Shown here piece after piece: positions 23,801 to 34,492 of a DNA stretch of 64,000 nucleotides. How positions within the stretch are numbered: the first letter of the stretch is position 1; each line of letters starts with the position of its first letter. The notes under the pieces were generated by a model that was given only the letters and a program-made list of their open reading frames with translations, made no database searches and was not told the origin of the DNA. The translations under genes and the position numbers were made by a program. This DNA is from Carbonactinospora thermoautotrophica (GTDB taxonomy: Bacteria > Actinomycetota > Actinomycetes > Streptomycetales > Carbonactinosporaceae). Location: NCBI RefSeq assembly GCF_001543895.1, contig NZ_JYIJ01000012.1, positions 1-64,000 on the forward strand. Reading direction: 5' to 3'.

Positions 23801-24128
23801 CCACCGGGTCGGTCACGGTGCTGCCGTCCGGCGTCTCGGCGCTCACGATCCGCGCGTCGATCGAGAAGTGCCCGCTCCCGCCGAAGTTCCACCCGCTCGT
23901 GGCGCTGAAGACGCCGTCGGGCGTGACCCGGCCGGCCGTGTCGAACCGAGGTCCGCGCGCCTGAAGGTAGTCGTGGTACTCCGAGACCGGCCGATCAAGG
24001 GGGAACGGTCCTGAGTCGGTGAGCGCGGTGTTGGTCGCCTGGTCGACGAGGCCGCAACGGGGCCCGGTGGGCAGGCTGACCACGGCGACTCCGGAGAAAT
24101 GCAGGCGAGGAAGGTGGAAGACACTCAT
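20841..24128 (-). CDS. rebD: RebD/StaD-like chromopyrrolic acid synthase
   Basis: A 1095-residue protein of the VioB/RebD family, the heme enzyme that couples two indole-3-pyruvate imines into chromopyrrolic acid. The N-terminal two thirds begin with the conserved HLPRLHFSG and include a metal/heme-like rich region. The C-terminal third has a ferritin-like segment (ELIRALRHAVKIELAVMLQYLYA, and SVAREEMIHFLTVNNILMAIG) with glutamates and histidines. It is somewhat longer than RebD (about 1000 aa). ATG at 24128, 9 bp after RebO. Acceptance of two differently chlorinated halves by this enzyme would decide the products of the cluster. Confidence 0.95.
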   Translation of the reverse strand: MSVFHLPRLHFSGVAVVSLPTGPRCGLVDQATNTALTDSGPFPLDRPVSEYHDYLQARGPRFDTAGRVTPDGVFSATSGWNFGGSGHFSIDARIVSAETPDGSTVTDPVVGRAVDMWGHYNPYLATTFNRARVFDIDPASNWTTALMVGQFGFGRQGRSHEVGYMLIGNVHGFHPPRWHNFRHILDVGDHFLASEFRRSVVYQFVVAKEDGLHWLDEAEVSPVVGLLRSVVDSDAVGGLVVQFALSNMSTPVVPGPSRWDLRGTIAPWMPDELRTYPAGRLLTPRALARQGLVAVLHNLTVDVGLDRVTFNMINAVPVTSRAEEAGPGPSHRLGPPVDAGDLELRTAQTGRLVAVVPATAYRGNDFALTSGIVTVPVAAPGPVPVDEPLCLVGTAPGGKRMVLLYEEEINLQVDDACLILEHPRGDDDHDQDVEVLVRSFVRGRPGPVDTVRVRQFFNPRALPRDPAATSPEARCEDVTIVRFRPGRLRDSGDFAPACVINTDHTGRGWFTMRGAQAGSARVLLVTEAGDLPCAVDLPGSATVGYDNDDALGYWSGAGSLAVRVLPDDWHLEDVPTDEVNFDVVYREVFAFYELLYSFMKAEVFSLADRFRVETHPRLIWNMCDPANKMKTYYMPPSRDMSESKARLLLKYLRAKHAEHQPPSTVRASRPASQGITNRTELIRALRHAVKIELAVMLQYLYAVYSIPTYGAGLEYVCRGEWTREQLRLICGDGGETLDNGIRGRLLSVAREEMIHFLTVNNILMAIGEPFYVPAVDFGTVNNELPVPLDFSLEPLGLGSLQRFIAIEQPERLVTDVRRGEITGYDVPQEGLTYHSLSELYAAIREGLQRVPDLFMVDRGRGGGEHHLFMRESVNLLHPDYQLEVDDLASALFAIDFITEQGEGGVLTTVIPPEESHFDTFLRISDLLMAEHLKASAGRRAPWSPAYPVVRNPTLDPGSQVKELVTAPEAREVMTLFNRSYFMMFQLMVLHFGQRPDASLRRSDLMNAALEVMTGMMRPLAELLVTLPSGRRGKTAGPSFELESIPGWMGRSDVAMRSVSLRFQHLAEACRKCDLVPDSVTATSAYLGRYFGSQAD

Positions 24129-24137
24129 TCGTGCCCC

Positions 24138-25586
24138 CTACATGTGGTGCCGGGCCACCGCCACGGGTGTCCTCGGCTCATCGCGAGTGATCTCCCGTAC
24201 GGCGTGGATCGCCGATTCGATCGCGCCCTCCATCCAGGCGGTGGTCGACGAACAGTGCTCCCCGGCGAAGAACAGGCGCTTCTCCGGACGGGCCGCGAGC
24301 GCCCTCTCCTCCTCGCAGGCGGCCGCGTCCTTGCCCCAGCGGGTGACACCCCCACCACAGCTCCACCGGTGCTGGCCCCAAGCAAGGCTCACGACGTCCC
24401 GGACCATGCCGGGTGCCAGCAGTTCGGGGTGCATCCTGCTGACCTCGTGCAGGACCACCGCGTGGCGCCGGGAGGGGTCCATGCCCCCGATCACGTCGGC
24501 GTCATCGCCCATGGTGTAGCTGGCCAGCAACACCGCGCCCCGATCGGGATCGCCCTCAACCGGCGGATAGTAGGTCTGCCGAACGCGCCCGCCGATGAAC
24601 GATGCGCCTCCGTCGATCCCGTCCCGTACCCAGAACGGTTCGGCGCACAGGAAGGCCACCTTGGTGGCGGACCAATACTGGACGTTACGGATCACAGCCA
24701 GTTTCTCCTCGCTGAACCCGCACAACCGCAGCCGCCGGAGCAGCGAGAAGGGGATGGTGCACAGCACGTAGTCGCACCGCTTGGTGACGATGTGGTCGCC
24801 CTGTCTGATGTCGACCAGCACGTCGTGGTCGCGGACTGCGAGTCCGACCACCTCATGGCCGCACCGGATCGGTCCCCGGATACGCTCGGCGAGCGCGCGG
24901 ACGAGCTGGTCCATCCCCCCTGCCAGCCGGAGCAGGTCAGGGCTGGTCTCGTTCAGGATGTCATCGATGAACCGGTTGAGGCGCCCGCTGGAGCTGGACC
25001 GGATATGCGGGTAAGCCGCGAAGAACCCGTGCAGGTCGAACCGATCCTTGTGGTCGCCGCGCAGAAACGGGGTCAAGTCGATGCCCTTGACCAGCTTCAG
25101 CAGCTCCAGACTGATGTCTTCGAAGATGCTGTCCCGGAAGTTGGCGGGGGCGATGGCATTGCCGATGGCTGTAAGCCACGTGCCGAAGAGAATCTCTTCA
25201 TCGCGGTAGCCATCGCCCGCGAGACGGGCCCGGAATTCCTCGACCAGGACCTGGGCGGCGTGCCGCAACCGGACGAAACCGGCATCGGTGAAGTGATAGG
25301 CGGCGGCGTCGGAAAAGAGTGTCTTGAAAGTCTCCAGCTTGTGGTCGAGACCAAGCTGGTGAATATAGGACAGTGTGTTGCGATGGTGCGACGGGATACG
25401 CATCGCGCCGAGTTCCACGAACGGGGCCGACGCGTCGGAACCGAAACGGTGCGTGTAGATCCGACCACCGATCCGAGAACTTCCTTCCAGAATCTCGACC
25501 TGATGTCCGAGCTGCTCCAGCTCATAAGCGGCCACTAGGCCGGCTACGCCGGCACCGATGATGGTGATCCTTAGCTGGCTCGCCAC
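24138..25586 (-). CDS. rebO: RebO-like L-tryptophan oxidase
   Basis: A 482-residue FAD amine oxidase resembling RebO/StaO, which oxidise (chloro)tryptophan to the indole-3-pyruvate imine for RebD. Dinucleotide-binding motif ITIIGAGVAGLVAAYELEQLG at the N-terminus, GGR IYTHRFG, substrate-binding GAMRIPSHH with the conserved arginine, and C-terminal LFFAGEHCSSTTAWMEGAI. The frame is open to 25736, but GTG 25586 has GAGG five bases upstream and yields the family length (RebO is about 473 aa), so I start there. First gene of the O-D-C-P operon. Confidence 0.94.
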   Translation of the reverse strand: MASQLRITIIGAGVAGLVAAYELEQLGHQVEILEGSSRIGGRIYTHRFGSDASAPFVELGAMRIPSHHRNTLSYIHQLGLDHKLETFKTLFSDAAAYHFTDAGFVRLRHAAQVLVEEFRARLAGDGYRDEEILFGTWLTAIGNAIAPANFRDSIFEDISLELLKLVKGIDLTPFLRGDHKDRFDLHGFFAAYPHIRSSSSGRLNRFIDDILNETSPDLLRLAGGMDQLVRALAERIRGPIRCGHEVVGLAVRDHDVLVDIRQGDHIVTKRCDYVLCTIPFSLLRRLRLCGFSEEKLAVIRNVQYWSATKVAFLCAEPFWVRDGIDGGASFIGGRVRQTYYPPVEGDPDRGAVLLASYTMGDDADVIGGMDPSRRHAVVLHEVSRMHPELLAPGMVRDVVSLAWGQHRWSCGGGVTRWGKDAAACEEERALAARPEKRLFFAGEHCSSTTAWMEGAIESAIHAVREITRDEPRTPVAVARHHM

Positions 25587-25861
25587 CGCGACCTCACTTG
25601 GGGCGCCTGACAGGACAGCCCACATTGTTTTCGGCCGGCACTTGGCAAGACATCCCTCGTACCTTGCCCGGGCATGTAGTTCATTGGCCGGTTCGCGCCG
25701 CGCCGGACAAAGCCGAACCGCGCCCATCCCATCCACCCGAGCGGATTTCTCAGCGACCGGCGGTAAAAGGGTGCCGAACAGCGCGTCGCAACCCTTAGCG
25801 TCCTGAGCCCACAGCGTCCGTCACTTCCCGCTTTCCGGCCGGCGGTCAAAGGGGGTGGAAT
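25587..25861. promoter_or_regulatory. Divergent promoter region rebO / glycosyltransferase
   Basis: 275 bp separating the two main arms of the cluster. It contains two inverted repeats, GGCAAG-N13-CTTGCC (25644-25668) and GGTTCG-N18-CGAACC (25691-25720), which could bind the LuxR-type regulator. This is positional inference; no consensus promoter was identified. Confidence 0.45.
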
Positions 25862-27986
<2,125 letters not shown>

Positions 27987-28029
27987 GGAGGACACGGAAA
28001 GGGAACCTGGCAATGGCAAGGAGCAAGGC

Positions 28030-29208
28030 ATGAGTCTGCCGCTGGCACGTCCAGGCCTTCACGACGGGGGGCACGAATACTTCGCCTGGGCTCGCACCAT
28101 GCGGGACCACCACCCGGTGGTCTTCGACGAGGCGGGCGCGACCTGGCACGTGTTCCGGTACGAGGACGCGGTGACGATCTCGTCCGACCCGGCCACGTTC
28201 TCCAACGAGATCCAACGCGTCATGCCAGTGGATCAACTGATCCGCGGCAACATCGGCGCGATGGATCCGCCCAAGCACCGCCAGATGCGCAAGCTGGTCA
28301 GCCAGGCCTTCACCGCACGGACGGTCTCCGAACTCGCCCCCCGAATCGCGACCCTGACCAAGGAGTTGCTCGACACGGTCACCGACCGAGACGATTTCGA
28401 TCTTGTGGCGGACGTGGCGTACCCCCTCCCGGTGATCGTCATCGCGGAACTACTGGGCGTGCCCCCCAGCGACCGCCATCTCTTCCACAACTGGGTCGAC
28501 ACGATGCTGGGGCCGGCTTACAACCAGCTCACCGATCTGCTGGAGCACCAGGAGGTGATGAGCGCCTACGCGGCGCTCCACGAGTACCTAGCCGACCACG
28601 TCCGGGACCGGCGCCAGCACCCGCGCGAGGACTTGCTGACCCGGCTGGCGTTCGCCGAGGCCGACGGTGACCGGCTCGATGACGACGAGATCGTCGGCTT
28701 TGCCTCCTTCCTGCTGCTCGCCGGCCACCTCACCATCACCGTCCTGCTCGCCCACGCCATTCGCTGCTTTGACGAGCATCCCGACGCCTACGCGGAATTG
28801 CGCGCCGACCCTACGCTCATCCCTAGCGCGATCGAGGAAGTGCTGCGCTACCGTTCCCCGTTCCTGCCTGAGCGTCGGGTGACCACACGTGACGTGGAAC
28901 TTTCCGGCCAAGTAGTGCCTGCGAACAGCCTGATCACCGCGTCACTGCTGTCAGCCAATCATGATGAACGTCGATTCACCGAGCCGGAACGGTTCGATAT
29001 TCGACGTGATCCCAACCCACATCTGGCTTTCGGCCACGGTATCCACTTCTGTTTGGGCGCGCCACTCGCCCGTCTGGAGGGGCGGATCGCGCTCCAGCTC
29101 CTGCTCGAGCGGTTTCCGGTACTCCACGTCAAGCCGGGAACTCAAATCCCCCTCTACGGCAGTCCGGAAATCTTCGGACCGAAGAGCCTCTGGGTCATCA
29201 CGCGCTGA
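28030..29208 (+). CDS. Second cytochrome P450
   Basis: A 392-residue P450 with EEVLRYRSPF (EXXR) and the heme loop FGHGIHFCLGAPLAR, so it keeps the cysteine ligand. Its I-helix reads AGHLTIT: the usual acid before the conserved threonine is leucine, as in the P450 group with AGH(I/V)TTT. It is not RebP-like. ATG 28030 has AAGGAG upstream, 43 bp after the RebM gene. Rebeccamycin has no counterpart here; staurosporine has StaN, a P450 forming a second sugar-indole C-N bond, next to its glycosyltransferase. Tailoring hydroxylation or such a cyclisation are both possible. Function unassigned. Confidence 0.88.
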   Translation: MSLPLARPGLHDGGHEYFAWARTMRDHHPVVFDEAGATWHVFRYEDAVTISSDPATFSNEIQRVMPVDQLIRGNIGAMDPPKHRQMRKLVSQAFTARTVSELAPRIATLTKELLDTVTDRDDFDLVADVAYPLPVIVIAELLGVPPSDRHLFHNWVDTMLGPAYNQLTDLLEHQEVMSAYAALHEYLADHVRDRRQHPREDLLTRLAFAEADGDRLDDDEIVGFASFLLLAGHLTITVLLAHAIRCFDEHPDAYAELRADPTLIPSAIEEVLRYRSPFLPERRVTTRDVELSGQVVPANSLITASLLSANHDERRFTEPERFDIRRDPNPHLAFGHGIHFCLGAPLARLEGRIALQLLLERFPVLHVKPGTQIPLYGSPEIFGPKSLWVITR

Positions 29209-29428
29209 TCGAAAACAGGCCGTCGGTTGACGGGCATCGCGTGAGCACGCGGCTGACGGGCAGGGACCAAGCACGTGTGATCCTGCCACGCGTCCTCACC
29301 CCGCACATCCACGCGGGTTATTGCCGTTCCGGCATTAATCGATTCCCCCCACATGCGGTCCTTACATAGGCTCGAAGCAGACTTTACATGTCGGGGGAAC
29401 ATGAGACGTCCGGGGGAGTTGATCACGT
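29209..29428. promoter_or_regulatory. Upstream region of the LuxR-type regulator
   Basis: 220 bp between the second P450 and the regulator gene, more AT-rich than its surroundings toward the right (for example ATTGCCGTTCCGGCATTAAT near 29321, which contains a TGCCGttCCGGCA-like symmetry). It ends with GGGGGAG about ten bases before the regulator ATG. Probably holds the regulator's promoter; no element is certain. Confidence 0.4.
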
Positions 29429-32400
29429 ATGTCGTCAACTGACGTCACCAACCCATCCGCGGCCACACTGCATCCTCTACGTACCCGTCGGCCCCCTGTC
29501 ATCCTGGATCGCCAGGCTCACCGGAAGGATCCGCGCCGGCCCCAGCGCAACGGTGCGGCGTGGCTCCCCAGAGGTGTACCGCACGCCGACAGGGATTCCA
29601 TCCGGACGATGGCCACGCGCCCGGTACGAGGCCGTGACCGCGAGCTGAGCCAGGCCGCGCAACTGCTCCGGCGGGCGACCGAGACCGGCGGCGGGATCCT
29701 GCTCATCGAAGGCCCGCCAGGTATCGGGAAAAGCTGCCTGCTCACGGAGGTCGCCCGCCTCGCGCGGACTCAGAACTTCGAGGTGCTACACGCGACTGCC
29801 GACCAACTGCTCCAGCTCATGCCAGGTGGCCCGATCTTCGCGGGCCTGCGTCAGATCCCGCCGACGCTCGAACCGGTAAGGGACGACCTGGACGTAGTGG
29901 GCTACCAGCACGTGAGCCTGATGACGCATTTTCGGGCGTCACTGGAGGAGCGGCTCAGCCGTGCTCCGGTGCTGGTCGCGCTGGACGACCTGCAGTGGGC
30001 GGACGCCGCCACGCTCCTGGCGTTGCGCACGTTGCCCGCGCAGTTCGCCACCGACCCGGTCATGTGGGTGCTGGCCAGGTGCTCGCCCAGGTCAGGGCCA
30101 GGTACCGACGCCGGTGTCGACCGGCTGTACGAATTCCTCGAAGAGACCGGACGCGCCTGTCGCATGGAACTGGCCCAGCTTCCGGACGAGGTCATGACGG
30201 AACTGGTCGGCGACCTCCTCAACGCGACGCCCGGACCGAAGCTGCGGGCCCTGACGAAGGAGGTGGACGGCAACCCTCTGATCCTCACCGAACTGGTCAC
30301 GGGCCTGGCGGAGGAGGGCGCCATCCGAGTCCACGACGGCACAGTGGAGATCGTCACCGACGCAACCACGGTGAGAGCCGCGTCGGCGGATACGGTGCCC
30401 GTCCCCCTGCCGTACCCGCTGCCCCAACGATTCCACGCGCTGATGCACAGGCGGCTGGACGCGCTGTCTCCGTCAACCCGCCGGCTTCTTCAGGTCGCGG
30501 CCGTACTAGGACGCTCGGTCGTCCCGGAGCAGGTCGCCGAAATGCTGGACCAGCCGCCAGCGACACTGTTGCCCGCCTTGCACGAGGCGTTGGCCGCCCA
30601 GGTGCTGGTCTGCACGGGCGACACCATCACCTTCCGGGGCGCCGTCGTCTGGCAGGCGGTACTCGAGACCGTGCCGCTCCCGGTGCGCGGCGCGCTTCAC
30701 CGTCAGGCGGCCGACACGCTGTTGCGGCACGGCGGATCGGTGATCTCCGCAGCGGTCCACCTCATCCACGGTGCACGGCCGGGGGACGCCGAAGCGATCA
30801 AGCTACTCCACCGGGCGGCTGCGGAAGCGGTTACCTCCGCCCCGACGACCGCTGCGGAACTCGCCCTGCGCGGCCTCGAACTCAGCGACCCCGCCGATCC
30901 GATCCGGCTCGACCTGACCGACACCGCCGTTGAGGCGCTCACCCGTGCGGGCCCCCTGTCGACGGCGATCGAATTGGCCCGCGAGACGCTCGCCAGGTCA
31001 CTCCCCACGCCCCTGGCCCTCACCCTTCAGCACCAGCTCTCGACCGCGCTGCTGCTCAGCGGCGAGATCACGGACGCACTCGAGCTGGTTGAGAAGATTC
31101 TCACCGAACCCGATCTGCCGCCCGGCCTACGCGATCGGGCTCTGTTGAACCAGCTCGCCGGCCTGACGGCGCTCCAAGACCCCGCCGCGGAGCGGCACGC
31201 GAGGGATCTACTCGACGCGAGCGGCCACCATCCGGATGTGCGGGTCGGCGCGCTCACCACCCTGGCTCTCGCCCGGTCGCGAGCCGGACAAGTCGAGGAG
31301 GCCCTTCAGCTCGCTCGGGAGGCGGTGAACCACGTCACGGACGCACCCCGCCTCGCCTGGCACCTCAACCCGCGCCTCGCCCTCGCCGCCATCCTCATCC
31401 AGGTACGGGAGTTCATCGAGGCCGCCGAAGCGCTAGATACCGCCCAAGAGGAGATCGCCACTTGCGGCACCCGGGTCCTGCAGAGCATCCCGCACCTGCT
31501 GCGCGCTGCCCTCGAGCTGGCCCGCGGCAACCTTGACCAGGTGACCGCCGAGGCCAACACCGGACTCGCCCTCGCGGAGGAGTACGGGATGCCGCTGTAC
31601 ACACCGTTGGGCAACACCCTCCTCGCGACCGTCGCCCTGCGCCGCAGCGACCTGGTCACGGCCTCCACGCACGTGACGCGCCTGCAAGACGCCCTCATCG
31701 GGGAGGGGGCCCGCGCGTGGCGGATCCAGTGCCTCTGGCTGAGTGCGCAGATCGCCGCAGCCGGTGACGACCAAGCCAGCACCGCGCAAGCGATCAAGGA
31801 GATCTGTGTGGAGCAGAAGGCGCTCCGCCGACTCCTCGCCGAGGAGCCGGCGGCGGCGGCCTGGTTGACCCGTACCGCGCTGGCTGTGGAGGCCCACGAG
31901 CAGGCAGAAGCGGTGTCCGACATCGCGGAACGCCTCGCTGCGGCCAATCCCCGAACGCCCATCCTGGTCGCCGCGGCAGCCCATGTCCGCGGCCTGCGCC
32001 AACGTGATCCCCGTGCCCTCACCCGGGCCGCAACCGACCATCGGGACCCCTGGTGCGGGGCGTCCGCGGCTGAGGACCTCGCGGTCCTGCTGGCCGACAC
32101 CGATCGGGATTCCGCGGTGAAGCACCTGGACTCCGCGATGGCCACCTACGGGGCGATCGGCGCCGACCGGGATGCCGCACGCGTCCGGCGTCGCCTCCGC
32201 CACCTCGGCGTGCGACGGCGCCACTGGAGCTACGCCAACCGTCCCACAATGGGGTGGGCAAGCCTTACCGAGACCGAACGAACCGTCGCGGAGCTGGTCG
32301 CCCAGGGGCTGACCAACCGGCAGGTGGCCAGCCAGATGTTCCTCTCCCCACACACGGTCGGGTTCCACTTGCGGCAGATCTTCCGCAAGCTCGGCATCCA

Positions 32401-32488
32401 TTCCCGTATCGACCTGGTCCGCCAACGGCAACAGGTCACCCCACACCCGGCCAGCAAAGCCGGCGACAACCAGGTGGACGTCCGATGA
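29429..32488 (+). CDS. rebR: LuxR-family LAL regulator (RebR-like)
   Basis: A 1019-residue large ATP-binding LuxR regulator. Walker A IEGPPGIGKSCLL lies near residue 90-105, Walker B VLVALDDLQWADA near 180-192, a TPR-like helical middle follows, and a LuxR helix-turn-helix closes the protein: SLTETERTVAELVAQGLTNR, then VASQMFLSPHTVGFHLRQIF and RKLGIHSRIDLV. It corresponds to RebR by position and type and should activate the cluster. The ATG at 29429 has GGGGGAG upstream; M61 is a less likely start. Its stop overlaps the flavin reductase start (ATGA). Confidence 0.93.
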   Translation: MSSTDVTNPSAATLHPLRTRRPPVILDRQAHRKDPRRPQRNGAAWLPRGVPHADRDSIRTMATRPVRGRDRELSQAAQLLRRATETGGGILLIEGPPGIGKSCLLTEVARLARTQNFEVLHATADQLLQLMPGGPIFAGLRQIPPTLEPVRDDLDVVGYQHVSLMTHFRASLEERLSRAPVLVALDDLQWADAATLLALRTLPAQFATDPVMWVLARCSPRSGPGTDAGVDRLYEFLEETGRACRMELAQLPDEVMTELVGDLLNATPGPKLRALTKEVDGNPLILTELVTGLAEEGAIRVHDGTVEIVTDATTVRAASADTVPVPLPYPLPQRFHALMHRRLDALSPSTRRLLQVAAVLGRSVVPEQVAEMLDQPPATLLPALHEALAAQVLVCTGDTITFRGAVVWQAVLETVPLPVRGALHRQAADTLLRHGGSVISAAVHLIHGARPGDAEAIKLLHRAAAEAVTSAPTTAAELALRGLELSDPADPIRLDLTDTAVEALTRAGPLSTAIELARETLARSLPTPLALTLQHQLSTALLLSGEITDALELVEKILTEPDLPPGLRDRALLNQLAGLTALQDPAAERHARDLLDASGHHPDVRVGALTTLALARSRAGQVEEALQLAREAVNHVTDAPRLAWHLNPRLALAAILIQVREFIEAAEALDTAQEEIATCGTRVLQSIPHLLRAALELARGNLDQVTAEANTGLALAEEYGMPLYTPLGNTLLATVALRRSDLVTASTHVTRLQDALIGEGARAWRIQCLWLSAQIAAAGDDQASTAQAIKEICVEQKALRRLLAEEPAAAAWLTRTALAVEAHEQAEAVSDIAERLAAANPRTPILVAAAAHVRGLRQRDPRALTRAATDHRDPWCGASAAEDLAVLLADTDRDSAVKHLDSAMATYGAIGADRDAARVRRRLRHLGVRRRHWSYANRPTMGWASLTETERTVAELVAQGLTNRQVASQMFLSPHTVGFHLRQIFRKLGIHSRIDLVRQRQQVTPHPASKAGDNQVDVR

Positions 32489-33048
32489 GCCGTCCGGTCC
32501 CCGACCGTGCCAAGCCCGGGCGGGCCACTCGGCCCGCCCCGGCGGTGACGGAAATCGAGCACCGGGCGCTGATGAGCGCCTTCCCCACCGGGGTCGCCGT
32601 GATCACCGCGCTGGACGAAGAGGATCGGCCTCATGGCTTGACCTGCACGTCGTTGGCGAGCGTCACCCTGAGCCCGCCGACCCTGCTGGTCTGCCTCGAC
32701 ACCCGCAGCGGCACGCTGGGCGCGATCCGTCACGGTGGACAATTCGCGGTCAACCTGCTGCACTCCCGATCCCAGCGCGTTGCGGAGATCTTCTCCACCC
32801 CGGTCCCGGACCGGTTCGGTCAGGTGCGCTGGCACCGGTCAACCCGCCTGGGCGTGCCTTGGCTGGTCGAGGACGCCTTCGCGCTCGCGGCGTGCACGGT
32901 GTCCGGCTCCGTGCTCGTCGGCGACCACGAGGTGGTGTTCGGCGAGGTCCGCGAAATCATGGTCGGCGACGACGTGCCGCTCCTCTATGGCATGCGCCGG
33001 TTCGCGACCTGGCTCCCCGACTCGCTCCCCGGCTGCACGGTGTCCTGA
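32485..33048 (+). CDS. rebF: RebF-like flavin reductase
   Basis: A 187-residue NAD(P)H:FMN/FAD oxidoreductase of the flavin-reductase-like family (split barrel): AFPTGVAVITALDE, GLTCTSLASVTLSPPTLLVCLD (flavin binding) and FAVNLLHSRSQRVAEIFS. It makes the free FADH2 used by tryptophan halogenases. It is the only reductase of this kind in the window and probably serves both halogenases. Coupled by a 4-nt overlap to the regulator gene. Confidence 0.93.
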   Translation: MSRPVPDRAKPGRATRPAPAVTEIEHRALMSAFPTGVAVITALDEEDRPHGLTCTSLASVTLSPPTLLVCLDTRSGTLGAIRHGGQFAVNLLHSRSQRVAEIFSTPVPDRFGQVRWHRSTRLGVPWLVEDAFALAACTVSGSVLVGDHEVVFGEVREIMVGDDVPLLYGMRRFATWLPDSLPGCTVS

Positions 33049-33062
33049 GGCGGAGGAGCCCT

Positions 33063-34412
33063 ATGTCAACCCAACAGGCCGCCGTGTTCCTGTTCGACCT
33101 CGCACTGATCATCGTCCTGGCTCGGCTGTTCGGGGCGGTCGTGCAGCGGTGCGGGCAGCCCGCCGTCATCGGTGAGGTGGTGGCCGGCGTACTGGTCGGC
33201 CCGACCCTCTTCGACGGGGCGATCGCCGGCATCCTCTTCCCTGGCGACATCCAGCCGTTCCTCACCGCACTGGCCAACCTCGGCATGGCCCTGTTCATGT
33301 TCCTCGTCGGGCTCGAACTCGAACCCGCGACGCTACGAGGCAGCGGACGCGTAGCGGTGACCGTGTCGATCACCTCCATCGTGCTGCCCTTCGGCCTCGG
33401 CACGGCATTGGCCAGCTACCTCGCAGACCACCATGCCCACGCGGATCGGCTCGGCTTCATCCTCTTCATGGGCGTGGCCATGTCGGTGACCGCGTTCCCC
33501 CTCCTAGCTCGCATCCTCACCGACTGGGGCATGCACCGCACCCCGCTGGGCGGGCTCTCGCTCACCTGCGCTGCGATCGGTGACGTACTAGCCTGGGCGC
33601 TTCTCGCCGTCGTGGTGATGGTCAGTAGCACGGACGGCGGTCACCTGTGGCGCCTGCTGCTCCTGCCCCTCTACCTGGCGGTGATGCTCTGGCTGGTGCG
33701 TCCCCTACTGCACCGCGTGATCGTCACAAGGTCCGCCGGCCGGCTCACCATCGGGGTGCTCACCGCGGTCCTGGCAGGGCTCCTGCTCTCCGCCGGCCTG
33801 ACCGAGTGGCTCGGGCTGCACTTCATCTTCGGTGCCTTCCTGTTCGGCGTCATCATGCCGCGCACCGGCGCCCGGCAGGTCCGCGACAGCATCGTCACCG
33901 GCGTCGGCCAGATCAGCGGCACGCTGCTGCTCCCCGTCTTCTTCGTCGTCGCCGGCCTCAACGTGGACCTCGGACAGCTCGATCGGGCGGGCCTCGCGGA
34001 ACTCGCGCTCATCCTGTTGGTCGCGGTCATCGGCAAGTTCGCCGGGGTGTTCCTGAGCGCGCGGGCACACGGCCTGGACGCCCGGCAGTCCGGCGTCCTG
34101 GCCGCCCTGCTCAACACGCGCGGCCTCACCGAGCTGGTCATGCTCAACATCGGCCGGCAACTAGACCTGCTCGACAGAGACCTGTACTCGCTCACGGTAG
34201 TGATGGCGGTGCTCACCACGGCGATGACCGGGCCGCTGCTGAGCGTCCTCCATCCACACCGCCAGAGCGACAGGGCCAGCGCGCTGGCGCTCGACGCAGT
34301 CACACATCCCACGCCCGGTGCTCACACGCAGGGGATGTACCAGTGCGCGGACCCCGAACACGCCCACGCATACGGCTCCACCCCGCGTACCCGAGCAGAC
34401 TCCGTGCCCTGA
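33063..34412 (+). CDS. rebU: CPA2-type cation/proton antiporter (RebU-like)
   Basis: A 449-residue membrane protein with about 12 helices of the Na+/H+ exchanger (CPA2, KefB-like) family: GQPAVIGEVVAGVLVGPT in helix 2, LFMFLVGLELEP, and LGLHFIFGAFLFGVIMPR. It occupies the place of RebU in the rebeccamycin cluster, where a role in export or resistance is assumed. The C-terminal ~50 residues are hydrophilic and histidine/proline-rich. ATG at 33063 follows GGAGGAG. Confidence 0.9.
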   Translation: MSTQQAAVFLFDLALIIVLARLFGAVVQRCGQPAVIGEVVAGVLVGPTLFDGAIAGILFPGDIQPFLTALANLGMALFMFLVGLELEPATLRGSGRVAVTVSITSIVLPFGLGTALASYLADHHAHADRLGFILFMGVAMSVTAFPLLARILTDWGMHRTPLGGLSLTCAAIGDVLAWALLAVVVMVSSTDGGHLWRLLLLPLYLAVMLWLVRPLLHRVIVTRSAGRLTIGVLTAVLAGLLLSAGLTEWLGLHFIFGAFLFGVIMPRTGARQVRDSIVTGVGQISGTLLLPVFFVVAGLNVDLGQLDRAGLAELALILLVAVIGKFAGVFLSARAHGLDARQSGVLAALLNTRGLTELVMLNIGRQLDLLDRDLYSLTVVMAVLTTAMTGPLLSVLHPHRQSDRASALALDAVTHPTPGAHTQGMYQCADPEHAHAYGSTPRTRADSVP

Positions 34413-34444
34413 CCAACTCAACACTTACCGCGGCGCGGTGACGA

Positions 34445-34463
34445 CGTTTAGCCTCGCTTACGA
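34445..34463 (+). promoter_or_regulatory. Conserved halogenase leader block, copy 2
   Basis: CGTTTAGCCTCGCTTACGA, starting 48 nt before the RebH-like ATG. It differs in one base from the block at 17757-17775 before the PyrH-like gene, and is at the identical distance. The flanking GAATaCGAGGAC is shared as well, while the 11-12 nt in between are not, so selection on specific blocks is more likely than a recent duplication of the whole leader. Confidence 0.7.
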
Positions 34464-34492
34464 CATGACGGCCTGAATACGAGGACACACCG

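Noticed and set aside
34464-34492. Mini-ORF M-T-A-stop (ATGACGGCCTGA) in the RebH-like leader as an attenuator peptide
   Set aside because: It contains no tryptophan codons and is not kept in the other halogenase leader, so it is probably chance.
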